A DNA stretch of 64,000 nucleotides from SZAS-103 sp036496805 (GTDB taxonomy: Bacteria; Pseudomonadota; Gammaproteobacteria; Xanthomonadales; Xanthomonadaceae): assembly GCA_036496805.1 (NCBI GenBank), contig DASXKN010000035.1, forward strand, positions 94,642 to 158,641, given 5' to 3'. The stretch's first letter is position 1. Each line of letters begins with the position of its first letter. The notes below the pieces were generated by a model. It was not told the DNA's origin, searched no databases, and worked only from the letters and a program-made list of their open reading frames with translations. This document shows, piece by piece, positions 26,951 to 35,528 of this stretch. Both the position numbers and the translations under genes were made by a program.

Positions 26951-29338
26951 ATGAACGATCCCGCGCGCCTCGAGCCGGTCGCATCGCCGTCGGCACCGTC
27001 CCACACCGGGACGCGTGGCGCCATCGCCTCGCGGTGGTTCCTGGCAACGCTGCTGCTGGTGACCCTGGTCGCGGTGATGGTGCCGTTTTCGCCCGTGATG
27101 CCGGGCGCTGGCCTGGACCCTTCGTGGCGCTACGCCATCAACCAGGCGGTCGCGCAGCGGCTCGCCTTCGGCAGCGACCTGGTCTTCACGTTCGGCCCCT
27201 ACGGAGCCGTCTACACGCGGATGTTCCATCCGGCGACCGATGCGCTGATACTCGGCGGCAGCCTGTTCCTCGCCTTTTCGTACTGGGCATGCCTGCTCGT
27301 GCTGATGCGCACGGCCGGGCGGCGGTGGTCGCTGCTGTTCTGCGCCGTCCTCGCCGGTGTGGTCGTCCTGCCCGATCCCTTGCTGTTTTCCCATCCGTTG
27401 CTGGTCGGACTGGCGGTCTGCAAGCTGGTCTTCGCCAAGGAGGGGTCGCTGCTCGATCGCCGCTGGGCGCCGTGGTTGATCGCGCTCCTGTTCGCTCCAT
27501 TCGGCCTGCTGCCCCTGGTCAAGGGATCCAACCTGATCCCGTGCGCGGCGATCGCCGGCCTGTGCGTGGTCGCGTTCGTGTTGCATCGTCGCCTCGCTGC
27601 CACGGTGGCCTGCGTGGCGGCGCCGATGCTGGTCCTGGTGGGTTGCTGGCTCGCCGCGGGCCAGGCGCTGGCCGCGTTGCCGGGGTATTTCCTGGCGATG
27701 GCTCCGATCGTGTCGGGATATACCGAAGCGATGGCCATCGACGGGACCCTGCGCGACGTGTGGCTCTATCTCGCCGCGTCGGGCGCGTTGCTGCTGTCCA
27801 TCCTCGTCCAGCGGAACATCGAGTGGCGGGAACGCGCTTTCCTGGTCCTGGTTTTTTCGCTGTACCTGTTCATCACGTTCAAGGCGGGCTTCGTCCGCCA
27901 CGACGGTCACGCCATCATCGCCGGTACCGGCATCGTGTTCGCGGCGTTCCTGCTTCCGTTTGCGTTCTCCAGCAAGGGCACGCCCCTGCTGATCGTGCTG
28001 GCGCTGTGTGCGTGGTGGCAGGTCGACCGCCAGTGGGTCAACACCACGGCCCATGGTTTTGCCGACACCGTGGTCGGGAGGTACGCGACCGCGTGGCATG
28101 GACTCGCGCACCGCATGGCCGGCGACGGCTGGCCCGGCACGGAGTATCGAACCGCCGTCGCCACGTTGCGCGCGCAGGCGCGATTCCCGCTGCTCCCCGG
28201 GACCAGCGACATCTATCCGTTCGACCAGGCCTTCCTGCTCGCGTCCGGCAACACCTGGTCGCCGCGCCCGGTGCTCCAGAGCTACTCGGCGTACACGCCG
28301 GCCCTGGCTGAAATGGACAGGCAATTCCTGCTCGGAAAACGCGCTCCCGACAATATCTTCTTCAGCGTGCAGCCAATCGACGGGCGGTTTCCGTCGATCG
28401 ACGATGGCGCGAGCTGGCCGGTCCTGTTGCAGCGTTACAAGCCCGCGTGGATGCACAGGGGCTTCGTCCTGCTGAAGAAGAACCCGGACGCCGGTCCTTT
28501 CGTGGAACCCGTCAGGATCGCGACGGGGCGTTACAGGTTCGGCCAGCGCATTGCATTGCCGGCGTCCGCCCAGCCGTTGTTCGCGCAGATCGAGTTCAAG
28601 CCGACCCTGCCGGGAGCCGTTGCCGCGGTCGTCTACAAGCCGAGCCAGTTGCAGATCCAGCTGGAGCTGGCCGATGGCAGCACGAAACGGTTCCGGATGA
28701 TCGCCGGCATGGCCCGGTCGGGCTTCCTGATCTCGCCGTTGATCGAAAGCACGTCGGAGTTCGGCCTGCTGTACGGCCCGCACGGATCGCTCGATGGAAA
28801 GCGCGTCGTCGCGATGAGGATGTACCTGCCGGGCCGCAGGAGTCGCATGTGGCAGGACGAGTTCGGGCTCACGCTGGGCCGCGTCGATGCGGTCGCGTCG
28901 GCGGACGTTTCCGCGCTCGTGGACTTCGACGCCTACGATGCGTCGCTGTCGGAAGCCCCGGCGACGGCTGCGGCCGGCTGCCAGGGCTCGATCGATGTCG
29001 TCAACGGGACGACATCGCCGGCGGACATCGCGGCGTCGGGTTCGCTGCGCGTGGACGGCTGGCTGGCACCGTCGACGACCGCGGGGCGGCTGGCGGATGC
29101 CATCTACGTCGTGCTGACCGATGCGCAGGGCCATCGGACGTACCTGACGACCCACGCGTCGTCGCGCCCCGACCTGGCCACCGGTTTCAACAATCCGGTC
29201 ATGGCCGATGCGGGTTTCTCGACGGCCGGCGATATCTCCCGCTTCGCGGGAAACTACGAGCTCTCGCTCGCCTTCAAGTCGGCGGGCGCCCTGGCGAGCT
29301 GCCCGAACATCGGGATTCGTCTCCGCATCGGGAAGTGA
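26951..29338 (+). CDS. Large polytopic membrane protein, GT-C-like with C-terminal beta-rich domain
   Basis: 795 residues. About ten TM helices fill residues 25-360, then a largely soluble, probably periplasmic region of about 430 residues. The first loop contains LDPSWRYAINQAV and GSDLVFTFGPYGAVY; an acidic first loop after TM1 is where polyprenyl-phosphate-sugar-dependent GT-C enzymes keep catalytic carboxylates. I do not recognise an exact family. A polymerase (Wzy-like) or a lipid-linked pentose transferase are both compatible. It starts 19 bases after the 1209-residue gene and ends 8 bases from convergent gtrA. Confidence 0.7.
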   Translation: MNDPARLEPVASPSAPSHTGTRGAIASRWFLATLLLVTLVAVMVPFSPVMPGAGLDPSWRYAINQAVAQRLAFGSDLVFTFGPYGAVYTRMFHPATDALILGGSLFLAFSYWACLLVLMRTAGRRWSLLFCAVLAGVVVLPDPLLFSHPLLVGLAVCKLVFAKEGSLLDRRWAPWLIALLFAPFGLLPLVKGSNLIPCAAIAGLCVVAFVLHRRLAATVACVAAPMLVLVGCWLAAGQALAALPGYFLAMAPIVSGYTEAMAIDGTLRDVWLYLAASGALLLSILVQRNIEWRERAFLVLVFSLYLFITFKAGFVRHDGHAIIAGTGIVFAAFLLPFAFSSKGTPLLIVLALCAWWQVDRQWVNTTAHGFADTVVGRYATAWHGLAHRMAGDGWPGTEYRTAVATLRAQARFPLLPGTSDIYPFDQAFLLASGNTWSPRPVLQSYSAYTPALAEMDRQFLLGKRAPDNIFFSVQPIDGRFPSIDDGASWPVLLQRYKPAWMHRGFVLLKKNPDAGPFVEPVRIATGRYRFGQRIALPASAQPLFAQIEFKPTLPGAVAAVVYKPSQLQIQLELADGSTKRFRMIAGMARSGFLISPLIESTSEFGLLYGPHGSLDGKRVVAMRMYLPGRRSRMWQDEFGLTLGRVDAVASADVSALVDFDAYDASLSEAPATAAAGCQGSIDVVNGTTSPADIAASGSLRVDGWLAPSTTAGRLADAIYVVLTDAQGHRTYLTTHASSRPDLATGFNNPVMADAGFSTAGDISRFAGNYELSLAFKSAGALASCPNIGIRLRIGK

Positions 29339-29346
29339 TGCGCGCG

Positions 29347-29754
29347 TCAGGCCGACCTGTCGGATCGTGAAAACGTCAGGTGGCGATGCCCGAGATAGCT
29401 GGTGAAAACCGGCACGACGACGCCGACCAGGTGAGCGATCGTTTCCGGCTGGACCGTCCAGCCCAGCTTCGGCAGCGCGATGCGCGAAAGGAACAGGCTC
29501 ACGGCCAGCGTCTGCAGCAGCGCGGCGATGTTGACCGCCGTGAACCACAGGACCTGGCCGTGCAGCGGCCGCGTGGCGCCCGCGAAGACGAAACGCCGGT
29601 TGAGCGCGAAGGCGGTGGCCATGCCGACGAGGTAGGCCAGCACGATCGACGGCACGTAGGGCATCGCGAAATTGAACGCGACACGCGACAGCACGTTGGC
29701 CAGCGCCGCCAGGCCGCCGACGAGCACGAAGCGCGCGAACTGCGAACGCAGCAT
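29347..29754 (-). CDS. GtrA-family membrane protein
   Basis: 135 residues with four TM helices. FVLVGGLAALANVLSRVAF and ALNRRFVFAG, followed by HLVGVVVPVFTSYLGHRHLTFSR, are the GtrA-family signature. Family members flip or anchor polyprenyl-phosphate-linked sugars (bactoprenol-glucose in phage seroconversion; Rv3789 next to dprE1/dprE2 in Mycobacterium). It is last in the minus-strand operon 29347-35528, which fits the flipping step. Its ATG was once fused to the upstream stop; see the duplication entry. Confidence 0.88.
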   Translation of the reverse strand: MLRSQFARFVLVGGLAALANVLSRVAFNFAMPYVPSIVLAYLVGMATAFALNRRFVFAGATRPLHGQVLWFTAVNIAALLQTLAVSLFLSRIALPKLGWTVQPETIAHLVGVVVPVFTSYLGHRHLTFSRSDRSA

Positions 29755-29760
29755 CAGGCG

Positions 29761-29794
29761 ACCACAGCCTTCACGAGACCACAGCCTTCACGAG
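29761..29794 (-). repeat. 17-bp tandem duplication at the FAD oxidoreductase/gtrA junction
   Basis: ACCACAGCCTTCACGAG is present twice, at 29761-29777 and 29778-29794. One copy contains the present stop of the upstream gene. Removing one copy puts the stop at 29754-29756, overlapping the gtrA ATG as TGATG. Confidence 0.9.
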
Positions 29795-31069
29795 GCGCTT
29801 GGCCGTGGCGATGCTTTCGCTGATCGAACGATCCTCCGGGTAGTAGTACGACGTGTCGGCCATGAAAAAACCGGAAACCGGCGTCTTCATCGGCGGCAGC
29901 AGTTCCTGGAAGCCCGGCGGGCAGATGGTCTGCGCGAAGTCGTAGCGGTGGCAATGCCGCGCGAGCACCCAGTCCGGCCGGAACGCCGGGTTCAGCCGCG
30001 ACAGGTAGCCGATCACTTCGTCGATCAGCTCATCATTCGTGCGCGACCACTTCGGGTGCGTCTTGGGCATGTAGAACGGCGCGTACAGCACGTGCTCGCC
30101 CTCCCGGTCCGTCGGATTGAGGTTGCTGTACTCGATCACGCCCGGGATGTCGATGGCGTCGTCGCTGATGTTCATCCAGAAATTTTCGGTGAGCCGTTGC
30201 CCGAGCTTGAGGATCACGCACGCGACCGGGATGTTCTCGATGCGGCTAATGCGTGCCGCGAATTCCGGCGGCAGGTCGGGCACGAGCCTCGGCACGTACT
30301 GGATCGGCGCGGTGGAAACGACCGCGTCGCACGGACGCGCCTCGCCTCCCACCATGATGCCCACGACTTTGTCCTGCTCGACGAGGACCTTGTCGATGCC
30401 CGAGCGCAGGTGGATGCGGCCGCCGCGTTCGAGGATGGCCTGCTCCATCCGTTCGAGCAGCGTCTCCGAGCCTCCCTCGAGGTAACCGAGGCTTTCCTGC
30501 AACAGGCTCCTGCGCGACAGCGCGATGCGCTTGATGCGGGTGCCGATCCAGGCGGCGGAAAGATTGTCGGCGTATTCGAAGAACTTCAGGTGGAAGGTCC
30601 GGCGCCAGAGCGCTTCGTATCCGGCGTCGCCGAGCCACTTGCGGATCCACGTGGTGGCATTGACCTTGTCCAGGCGCGACCAGTCGCGGATGTTCTTCGT
30701 CGCCATGACGTGCAACGCGTAGCGGACCTTGGCGAACAATCCCAGTTTGGGAAAGCGCAGCAACGCCAGCGGCGTGCCCCACGGGTACAGCTTGCCGTCG
30801 AAGTAGTAGCCCATCTTCGTGTCGGTCCACTTCAGCCGGTCCGACAGGCCCAGTTCCGCCAGCAGTCCGAACAGCGGCGTGTCGGTCTTGCAGATGAAGT
30901 GGTAGTAGCGCTCGATCTTCAGGCCATCGAAGTCGAAGCTCGCCGACATGCCGCCGATGCGGTCGTCGCGCTCGTAAATGTCCACCTCGTGGCCAAGCTT
31001 GAGCAGGTCGATGGCGGCCATCAGGCCCATCGGTCCGGCGCCGAGGATGGCGTATCGCTTCGCGGTCAT
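29771..31069 (-). CDS. NAD(P)/FAD-dependent oxidoreductase of the amine-oxidase/UGM-like superfamily
   Basis: 432 residues. The FAD-binding ADP-binding fold is at the N-terminus (YAILGAGPMGLMAAIDLLK, then EVDIYERDDRIGGMSAS). The middle resembles protoporphyrinogen oxidase/UDP-galactopyranose mutase-like flavoproteins found in polysaccharide clusters. The C-terminus GFFMADTSYYYPEDRSISES closes the FAD site. The substrate is unknown. It lies in the operon with the DprE1/DprE2-like genes; its ATG is 4 bases from the stop of the upstream epimerase gene. Confidence 0.82.
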   Translation of the reverse strand: MTAKRYAILGAGPMGLMAAIDLLKLGHEVDIYERDDRIGGMSASFDFDGLKIERYYHFICKTDTPLFGLLAELGLSDRLKWTDTKMGYYFDGKLYPWGTPLALLRFPKLGLFAKVRYALHVMATKNIRDWSRLDKVNATTWIRKWLGDAGYEALWRRTFHLKFFEYADNLSAAWIGTRIKRIALSRRSLLQESLGYLEGGSETLLERMEQAILERGGRIHLRSGIDKVLVEQDKVVGIMVGGEARPCDAVVSTAPIQYVPRLVPDLPPEFAARISRIENIPVACVILKLGQRLTENFWMNISDDAIDIPGVIEYSNLNPTDREGEHVLYAPFYMPKTHPKWSRTNDELIDEVIGYLSRLNPAFRPDWVLARHCHRYDFAQTICPPGFQELLPPMKTPVSGFFMADTSYYYPEDRSISESIATAKRLVKAVVS

Positions 31070-31073
31070 GGCG

Positions 31074-32054
31074 TCATCGCTTCAGGACGATCGCGCTGTA
31101 TCGCGGATCGCAGTAGCTCTCGCGGACGGCCTGCTCGAACGGCGTCTGCGCGACCCCGAACACCGCCGCGGTATCGACGCCGCGGAAGTCGTCGCCCGCC
31201 GACAATGCCTCGAGCTGGTCGGCGGTGAACGGCGGCTTGTGCGAGAACAGGGCGTAGGTGCGAAGCAGGAACGCGAACAGTCCGACCGGGATGCGCACGA
31301 TCGGCGTGCGCAGCTTCTTGACGCGCTTGATGGTGCGGATGATGTCGATGTAGTCGATCCGGGTGTCGCCGACGATGTCGTAGACCGCGCCGTCCGGCTG
31401 GTGTCGCATGCACCACGCGATGCAGCGGCAGAAGTCGCGCTCGTACAGGGGCTGGCGCATGTAGCGGCCATCGCCCGGCACCGGGAACACCGGCGTCTTC
31501 GCCATGAACCGCGACAGCCAGCCCAGGTGCTTGGGATCGAACCAGCCGAACATCAGGGTCGGACGCAGCACGCAATGGCGCAGGCCGCTTTCGCGGACCA
31601 GCGATTCCTGCGCCCGCTTGCTGTGGGTGTAGCTGTCGTCGGCCGCTGCGATCACCACCGACGAGCTGATGTGGACGAGGTACGGCACATCGTGCCGACG
31701 GCAGGCTTCGAGGACACGTTGCGTCGCGGTCACGTTGTTGCGTTCGAATTCCTCCGGTCGCTTGCCGGTGATCTGCGCATGCAACTGGACGACGATCCGC
31801 GCGCCGGCGAAGGCGTCTTCCCAGGCGCCGGCTTCGGCGAGGTCGGCTTCGATCGCCTCCACATCCGGGTGCAGGCCACGCAGGATGCCGAGGTTGTGCG
31901 CGTGCTTGTCAATGGCCACGAGCCGGCCATGGCCCTGCGATTCCAGTTCGACGATCAGGTTCTGGCCTACGAGTCCGGCGGCCCCGGTCAGGACGATGCG
32001 TGTGTCCTTGTCGAACGTCGTCAGAGGCGACGCGCTCACGACCGACGCACTCAC
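31074..32054 (-). CDS. NAD-dependent epimerase/dehydratase (extended SDR)
   Basis: 326 residues from the GTG at 32054. NAD loop TGAAGLVGQN is near residue 22, the catalytic pair YTHSK sits after ISSSVV, and the C-terminal half contains the usual substrate-binding RPTLMFGWFDP. The exact nucleotide-sugar or lipid substrate is unknown. The GTG overlaps the stop of the DprE2-like gene as GTGA, so translation is coupled. Confidence 0.85.
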   Translation of the reverse strand: MSASVVSASPLTTFDKDTRIVLTGAAGLVGQNLIVELESQGHGRLVAIDKHAHNLGILRGLHPDVEAIEADLAEAGAWEDAFAGARIVVQLHAQITGKRPEEFERNNVTATQRVLEACRRHDVPYLVHISSSVVIAAADDSYTHSKRAQESLVRESGLRHCVLRPTLMFGWFDPKHLGWLSRFMAKTPVFPVPGDGRYMRQPLYERDFCRCIAWCMRHQPDGAVYDIVGDTRIDYIDIIRTIKRVKKLRTPIVRIPVGLFAFLLRTYALFSHKPPFTADQLEALSAGDDFRGVDTAAVFGVAQTPFEQAVRESYCDPRYSAIVLKR

Positions 32055-32794
32055 AGTCGGATCCTGCGGAAGACGGATTCGGGAATGTGGCGGATGACGA
32101 GCATGATCCACGCCCAGAACCACGGCACGTACACGACGCTGCGCCGCCGGTCGATCGCGCGCACGATGCCGCGGGCTACATGATCGGGGCTCGCCCACAG
32201 CACGCCCTTGCGGAAGCCGTTGGTCATCGGCGTGTCGACGAATCCGGGCTTGATGGTCAGCACGTTCACGCCTTCGCGCGCGAGCCGCTGGCGCAGTCCG
32301 CTCGCGAACGCGGTGACGGCCGCCTTCGCGCTCCCGTAGAGGTAGTTGCTGGCCCGTCCGCGATCGCCGGCGACCGAAGAGATCACGGCCAGGCACCCCT
32401 GGCGCTGCGCGATCAGGCGTGGTGCGAGCAAAGTGAGCAGGCCGATCGTGGCGGTGGCGTTGACGTTGAATTCCGCCAGCGCGAGCTCGGGCGAGGCTTC
32501 GCAGGCAGCCTGGTCGGGCAGCGTGCCATGCGCGACCAGCACGACGTCGACGCGTTCGAGTGCGCGCCAGGCCGCATCGACCACCGCGTTGCGGGCGTCG
32601 CCATCGACGATGTCCAGCACGCCGGTGTGCACGATGGCCGCGCCGCGCACGCGCAGGTCCGCGGCGATCGCCTGGAGGCGCGCCTCGTCGCGACCGGTCA
32701 GGAACAGGGCGTCGCCGCGCGCCGTGAAGCGTCGCGCGCAGGCCTGCGCGATCGCCGACGTGGCGCCGATGACCAGGATCCTGCGCACGCTCAT
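32051..32794 (-). CDS. DprE2-like short-chain dehydrogenase
   Basis: 247-residue classical SDR: NAD loop GATSAIAQACARRF at 10-23, the Ser of ISSVAG, and the catalytic YGSAK. Length, the hydrophobic C-terminus (YVPWFWAWIMLVIRHIP) and the neighbourhood (DprE1-like, UbiA-HAD, GtrA) match DprE2, which reduces the 2'-keto polyprenyl-phosphoryl pentose made by DprE1 to the arabino epimer. Sequence alone supports only SDR; the DprE2 assignment rests on context. It overlaps the DprE1-like stop by 4 bases (ATGA). Confidence 0.83.
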   Translation of the reverse strand: MSVRRILVIGATSAIAQACARRFTARGDALFLTGRDEARLQAIAADLRVRGAAIVHTGVLDIVDGDARNAVVDAAWRALERVDVVLVAHGTLPDQAACEASPELALAEFNVNATATIGLLTLLAPRLIAQRQGCLAVISSVAGDRGRASNYLYGSAKAAVTAFASGLRQRLAREGVNVLTIKPGFVDTPMTNGFRKGVLWASPDHVARGIVRAIDRRRSVVYVPWFWAWIMLVIRHIPESVFRRIRL

Positions 32795-34095
32795 GGCTTC
32801 GTCACCCGCCGCCAGAAGCCCGACGAAAACGCCGGATCGATGAACGGCTGGAAGGCTTCCCAGGCGGGGAAATACTGTCTGAAGTGCGGACCCGACATGC
32901 GTGCATCCTTGGCAGGATAGACCGCGCCGCCGGCACCGGACACCACCTCGTCCAGTGTTTCCAGCAGCTTGAAGACGCGGCCATCGCGATCGATCGGAAA
33001 ATCCAGCGCCAGGGTCGTCCCCGGGCGCGGAAACGACAGCATCCCGGGCGAAGGCCGGTTGCCGAATTGCTTGAGCACGGCGAGGAAGGAGCCGGTGCCG
33101 CTGGCGGCGATGCGACGGAGCAGCTCCGCGGTCGCTTCCGCGGCGACGGAGGGCGGCACCACGCACTGGTATTGCAGGAACCCGCGCGGACCGTACATGC
33201 GGTTCCAGTGGGCGATGCCGTCGAGGGGATAGAAGAACGCCTGCAGGTGTTCGATCGCCTCGCGTCGTTCGCGCCACTGGCGATGCCAGTACAGCGTGTT
33301 GAACGCGCGGAGCGTGGCCCGATTGACCAGCGACACGGGCGGCGTGAATGGCATCCCCAGCGTCGTGGATCGTGCCGCGTCGTTGCGCTTGAGCGCGCGC
33401 GCATGATTCGCGCGCGTGAACAAGCCGCGACCCGTCGACTTCCCGCGCGCGAGGCAATCGATCCAGGCCACGCTGTACGCGAAGTCGTTTTCCGATTCCG
33501 CGGAGAGCCTGAAGAATCCGTCGAGGTCGCGGAACCTGATCGTCTCGGTGTCCATCCACGGGCCGTCGACGCGCCGCAATGCGATCTCCGCCCAGGTGAT
33601 CAGACCCGTGAGTCCGAGTCCGCCGATCGTGGCGGCGAACCAGTCGGCGTTCTCATCGGGAGTGCAGACCATGCGCCGGCCGTCGGATCGAAGCAGTTCG
33701 AACGCCCGCACGTGGTGGCCGAACGTGCCGGCGTCGTGATGGTTCTTGCCGTGGACGTCGTTCGCGATGGCGCCGCCGACGGTGACGTAGCGGGTTCCCG
33801 GCGTCACCGGCGGGAACCAGCCCTGCGGCACCACGAGCGCGAGGATGTCGTCGAGCTGCACGCCGGCCTCGCAGCGCAGCACGCCGGTCGCCGGATCAAA
33901 GGCGATGAAGTGGTCCAGCCGCCGCGTATGCAGGAGATCGCCGCCATCGTTGAGGCAACTGTCCCCGTAGCTGCGGCCGTTGCCGTAGGGAAGCGAAGGG
34001 CCGGCGCCGACAGGCAACGGCAGGTCGCGGGCGACCGGTGTGACGACACGCTGCGCGGCCCGGGGAAATCGCCCCCACGATTCGCCGACTGCCAT
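32791..34095 (-). CDS. DprE1-like FAD-dependent oxidoreductase (polyprenyl-phosphoryl-ribose 2'-oxidase)
   Basis: A 434-residue vanillyl-alcohol-oxidase-family flavoprotein. YGNGRSYGDSCLNDGG and GGAIANDVHGKNHHDAGTFG match the FAD-binding core of DprE1, including the Lys and His of HGKNHH; the C-terminal TLALDFPI-DRDG and PAKDAR segments match the substrate site, with the DprE1 active-site Lys conserved (K396). The position of the Cys387 that benzothiazinones attack in M. tuberculosis is Ala363 here. It is predicted to oxidise the ribose 2'-OH of polyprenyl-phosphoryl-ribose. The ATG overlaps the UbiA stop as TGATG. Confidence 0.87.
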   Translation of the reverse strand: MAVGESWGRFPRAAQRVVTPVARDLPLPVGAGPSLPYGNGRSYGDSCLNDGGDLLHTRRLDHFIAFDPATGVLRCEAGVQLDDILALVVPQGWFPPVTPGTRYVTVGGAIANDVHGKNHHDAGTFGHHVRAFELLRSDGRRMVCTPDENADWFAATIGGLGLTGLITWAEIALRRVDGPWMDTETIRFRDLDGFFRLSAESENDFAYSVAWIDCLARGKSTGRGLFTRANHARALKRNDAARSTTLGMPFTPPVSLVNRATLRAFNTLYWHRQWRERREAIEHLQAFFYPLDGIAHWNRMYGPRGFLQYQCVVPPSVAAEATAELLRRIAASGTGSFLAVLKQFGNRPSPGMLSFPRPGTTLALDFPIDRDGRVFKLLETLDEVVSGAGGAVYPAKDARMSGPHFRQYFPAWEAFQPFIDPAFSSGFWRRVTKP

Positions 34096-35528
34096 CAGAT
34101 CGCCCCGGCCGCGATCGCGGCGCAGGCCAGCAGGATGACCTGGCTGGTGCGGTCGGTCGCGGCGAACACGACCGGGTCCTCGCGCATCAGTCCGCGGTGG
34201 GCAATGATCCAGACCCGACTGATCCAGTACAGCAGGAGCGGGCACAGCAGCCACAGCACCTGGGGGCGCCGGTAGAGCAGCTCGCTGGCGGTGCTGTTGA
34301 TGTAGAGGGCGAGCACCAGGACCGCCTGGTAGCCGCTCGCGGCGCCGAGGGACTGCACCAGCGGCAGGTCTTCGACGGAATAGCCGCGACCGCTGGCCTT
34401 GTCCTTGCCGCGCGAGACCAGACCGAGCAGTTCGGTGTAGCGCTTGACCATCGCCAGGCTCAGGAACAGGAACATCGAGAACGCGAGCAGCCAGAACGAG
34501 GGCGGCGTGGCGACGAGGACCGAGCCGGCGATGATGCGGACCGTGTAGAGGCCGGCGAGGGCGATGACATCCACCATCACCCGCTTCTTGAGCCGGAACG
34601 AATAGGCCAGGGTGAGGACGTAGTACACGGCGAGGACGCCGGCGAAGAACGGCGAGAGCCGGAAGGCAACGCCGAAGGCCGCCAGCATCAGCAGGGGAGC
34701 GACGATGAGTCCATGCGTCAGCGGCAAGCGGCCCGAGGCGAAGGGGCGGTTGCGCTTTCCCGGATGGTGGCGATCGGCCGTCAGGTCGAGCAGGTCGTTG
34801 ACGAGGTAGGTGCTGGACGCGCACAGCGAGAACGCGAACCATCCCGTTGCGCACCGGAGCCAGGCCTGCGGATCGAGGAACTGGTGCGCGGCCAGCATCG
34901 GCACGAAGACCAGGATGTTCTTCAGCCATTGATGCAGGCGCAGTTCCCGGGTCCACGACTTCCACCGCGGCCCTTCCGCGGGCCAATGGCGGTCCAGGGT
35001 GCATGAGCGTCCCGCCGCGCGGGCCAGCGATGCGGGTGCGTTGACGACGATGGCGGCTCGCGCCTGCGCCCATACGGCGAGGTCTGCGCGTTCGTTGCCG
35101 GCGTAGTCGAAGCCGCGCTCGCCATAGCGCTCGCACAGGACAGCGGCCTTCGCGGGGCCGGACAGGTTGCGGCTGCCATCGCTCGCGAGGACGACGTCGA
35201 ACATGCCGAGATGCTCGGCGACCGCGCTCGCCAGCTTTTCGTCGCTGGCCGTGCACAGCGCCAATGGCCTGCGTCCGGAATGCTCGCGGACCAGGCCAAG
35301 CACGCGCTCGTCCCAGGGCATGCTCGCGAGATCCAGTTCCACGCGACGGGCGATCTCGCGCTTGAGGTGCGCCTTGCCGCGCATCAGCCAGAACGGAAAC
35401 CGGAACACCATCCAGGGCCGATGGCTGAGCAACTCCAATGCCGACTCGACCAGCAGGTCGGTCTTCAGCAAGGTTCCATCGAGATCGACGGCGAGAGCGA
35501 CGCTGCCATCCCCGGGGGCTTTGTCCAT
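34095..35528 (-). CDS. HAD phosphatase-UbiA fusion (polyprenyl-phosphate phosphoribosyltransferase-like)
   Basis: 477 residues. The N-terminal HAD domain (about 10-190) has the nucleophile motif DLDGTLLKTD (D15, D17), the Thr motif LCTAS and an acidic YAGNERAD loop. The C-terminal domain (about 195-477) is a UbiA-type integral membrane prenyltransferase with eight or so TM helices and the motif NDLLDLTADRHHPGKRNRP, which is the DPPR-synthase form. It would transfer 5-phosphoribose from PRPP to a polyprenyl phosphate, and the HAD part could then remove the 5'-phosphate. It is the first gene of the operon running down to gtrA. Confidence 0.87.
   Translation of the reverse strand: MDKAPGDGSVALAVDLDGTLLKTDLLVESALELLSHRPWMVFRFPFWLMRGKAHLKREIARRVELDLASMPWDERVLGLVREHSGRRPLALCTASDEKLASAVAEHLGMFDVVLASDGSRNLSGPAKAAVLCERYGERGFDYAGNERADLAVWAQARAAIVVNAPASLARAAGRSCTLDRHWPAEGPRWKSWTRELRLHQWLKNILVFVPMLAAHQFLDPQAWLRCATGWFAFSLCASSTYLVNDLLDLTADRHHPGKRNRPFASGRLPLTHGLIVAPLLMLAAFGVAFRLSPFFAGVLAVYYVLTLAYSFRLKKRVMVDVIALAGLYTVRIIAGSVLVATPPSFWLLAFSMFLFLSLAMVKRYTELLGLVSRGKDKASGRGYSVEDLPLVQSLGAASGYQAVLVLALYINSTASELLYRRPQVLWLLCPLLLYWISRVWIIAHRGLMREDPVVFAATDRTSQVILLACAAIAAGAI

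Noticed and set aside
23502..26954. A 1150-codon open frame overlapping the fusion gene in another plus frame
   Set aside because: Arg/Ala/Gly-rich translation without motifs; the other frame encodes the P-loop, GT4 and RgpF motifs.
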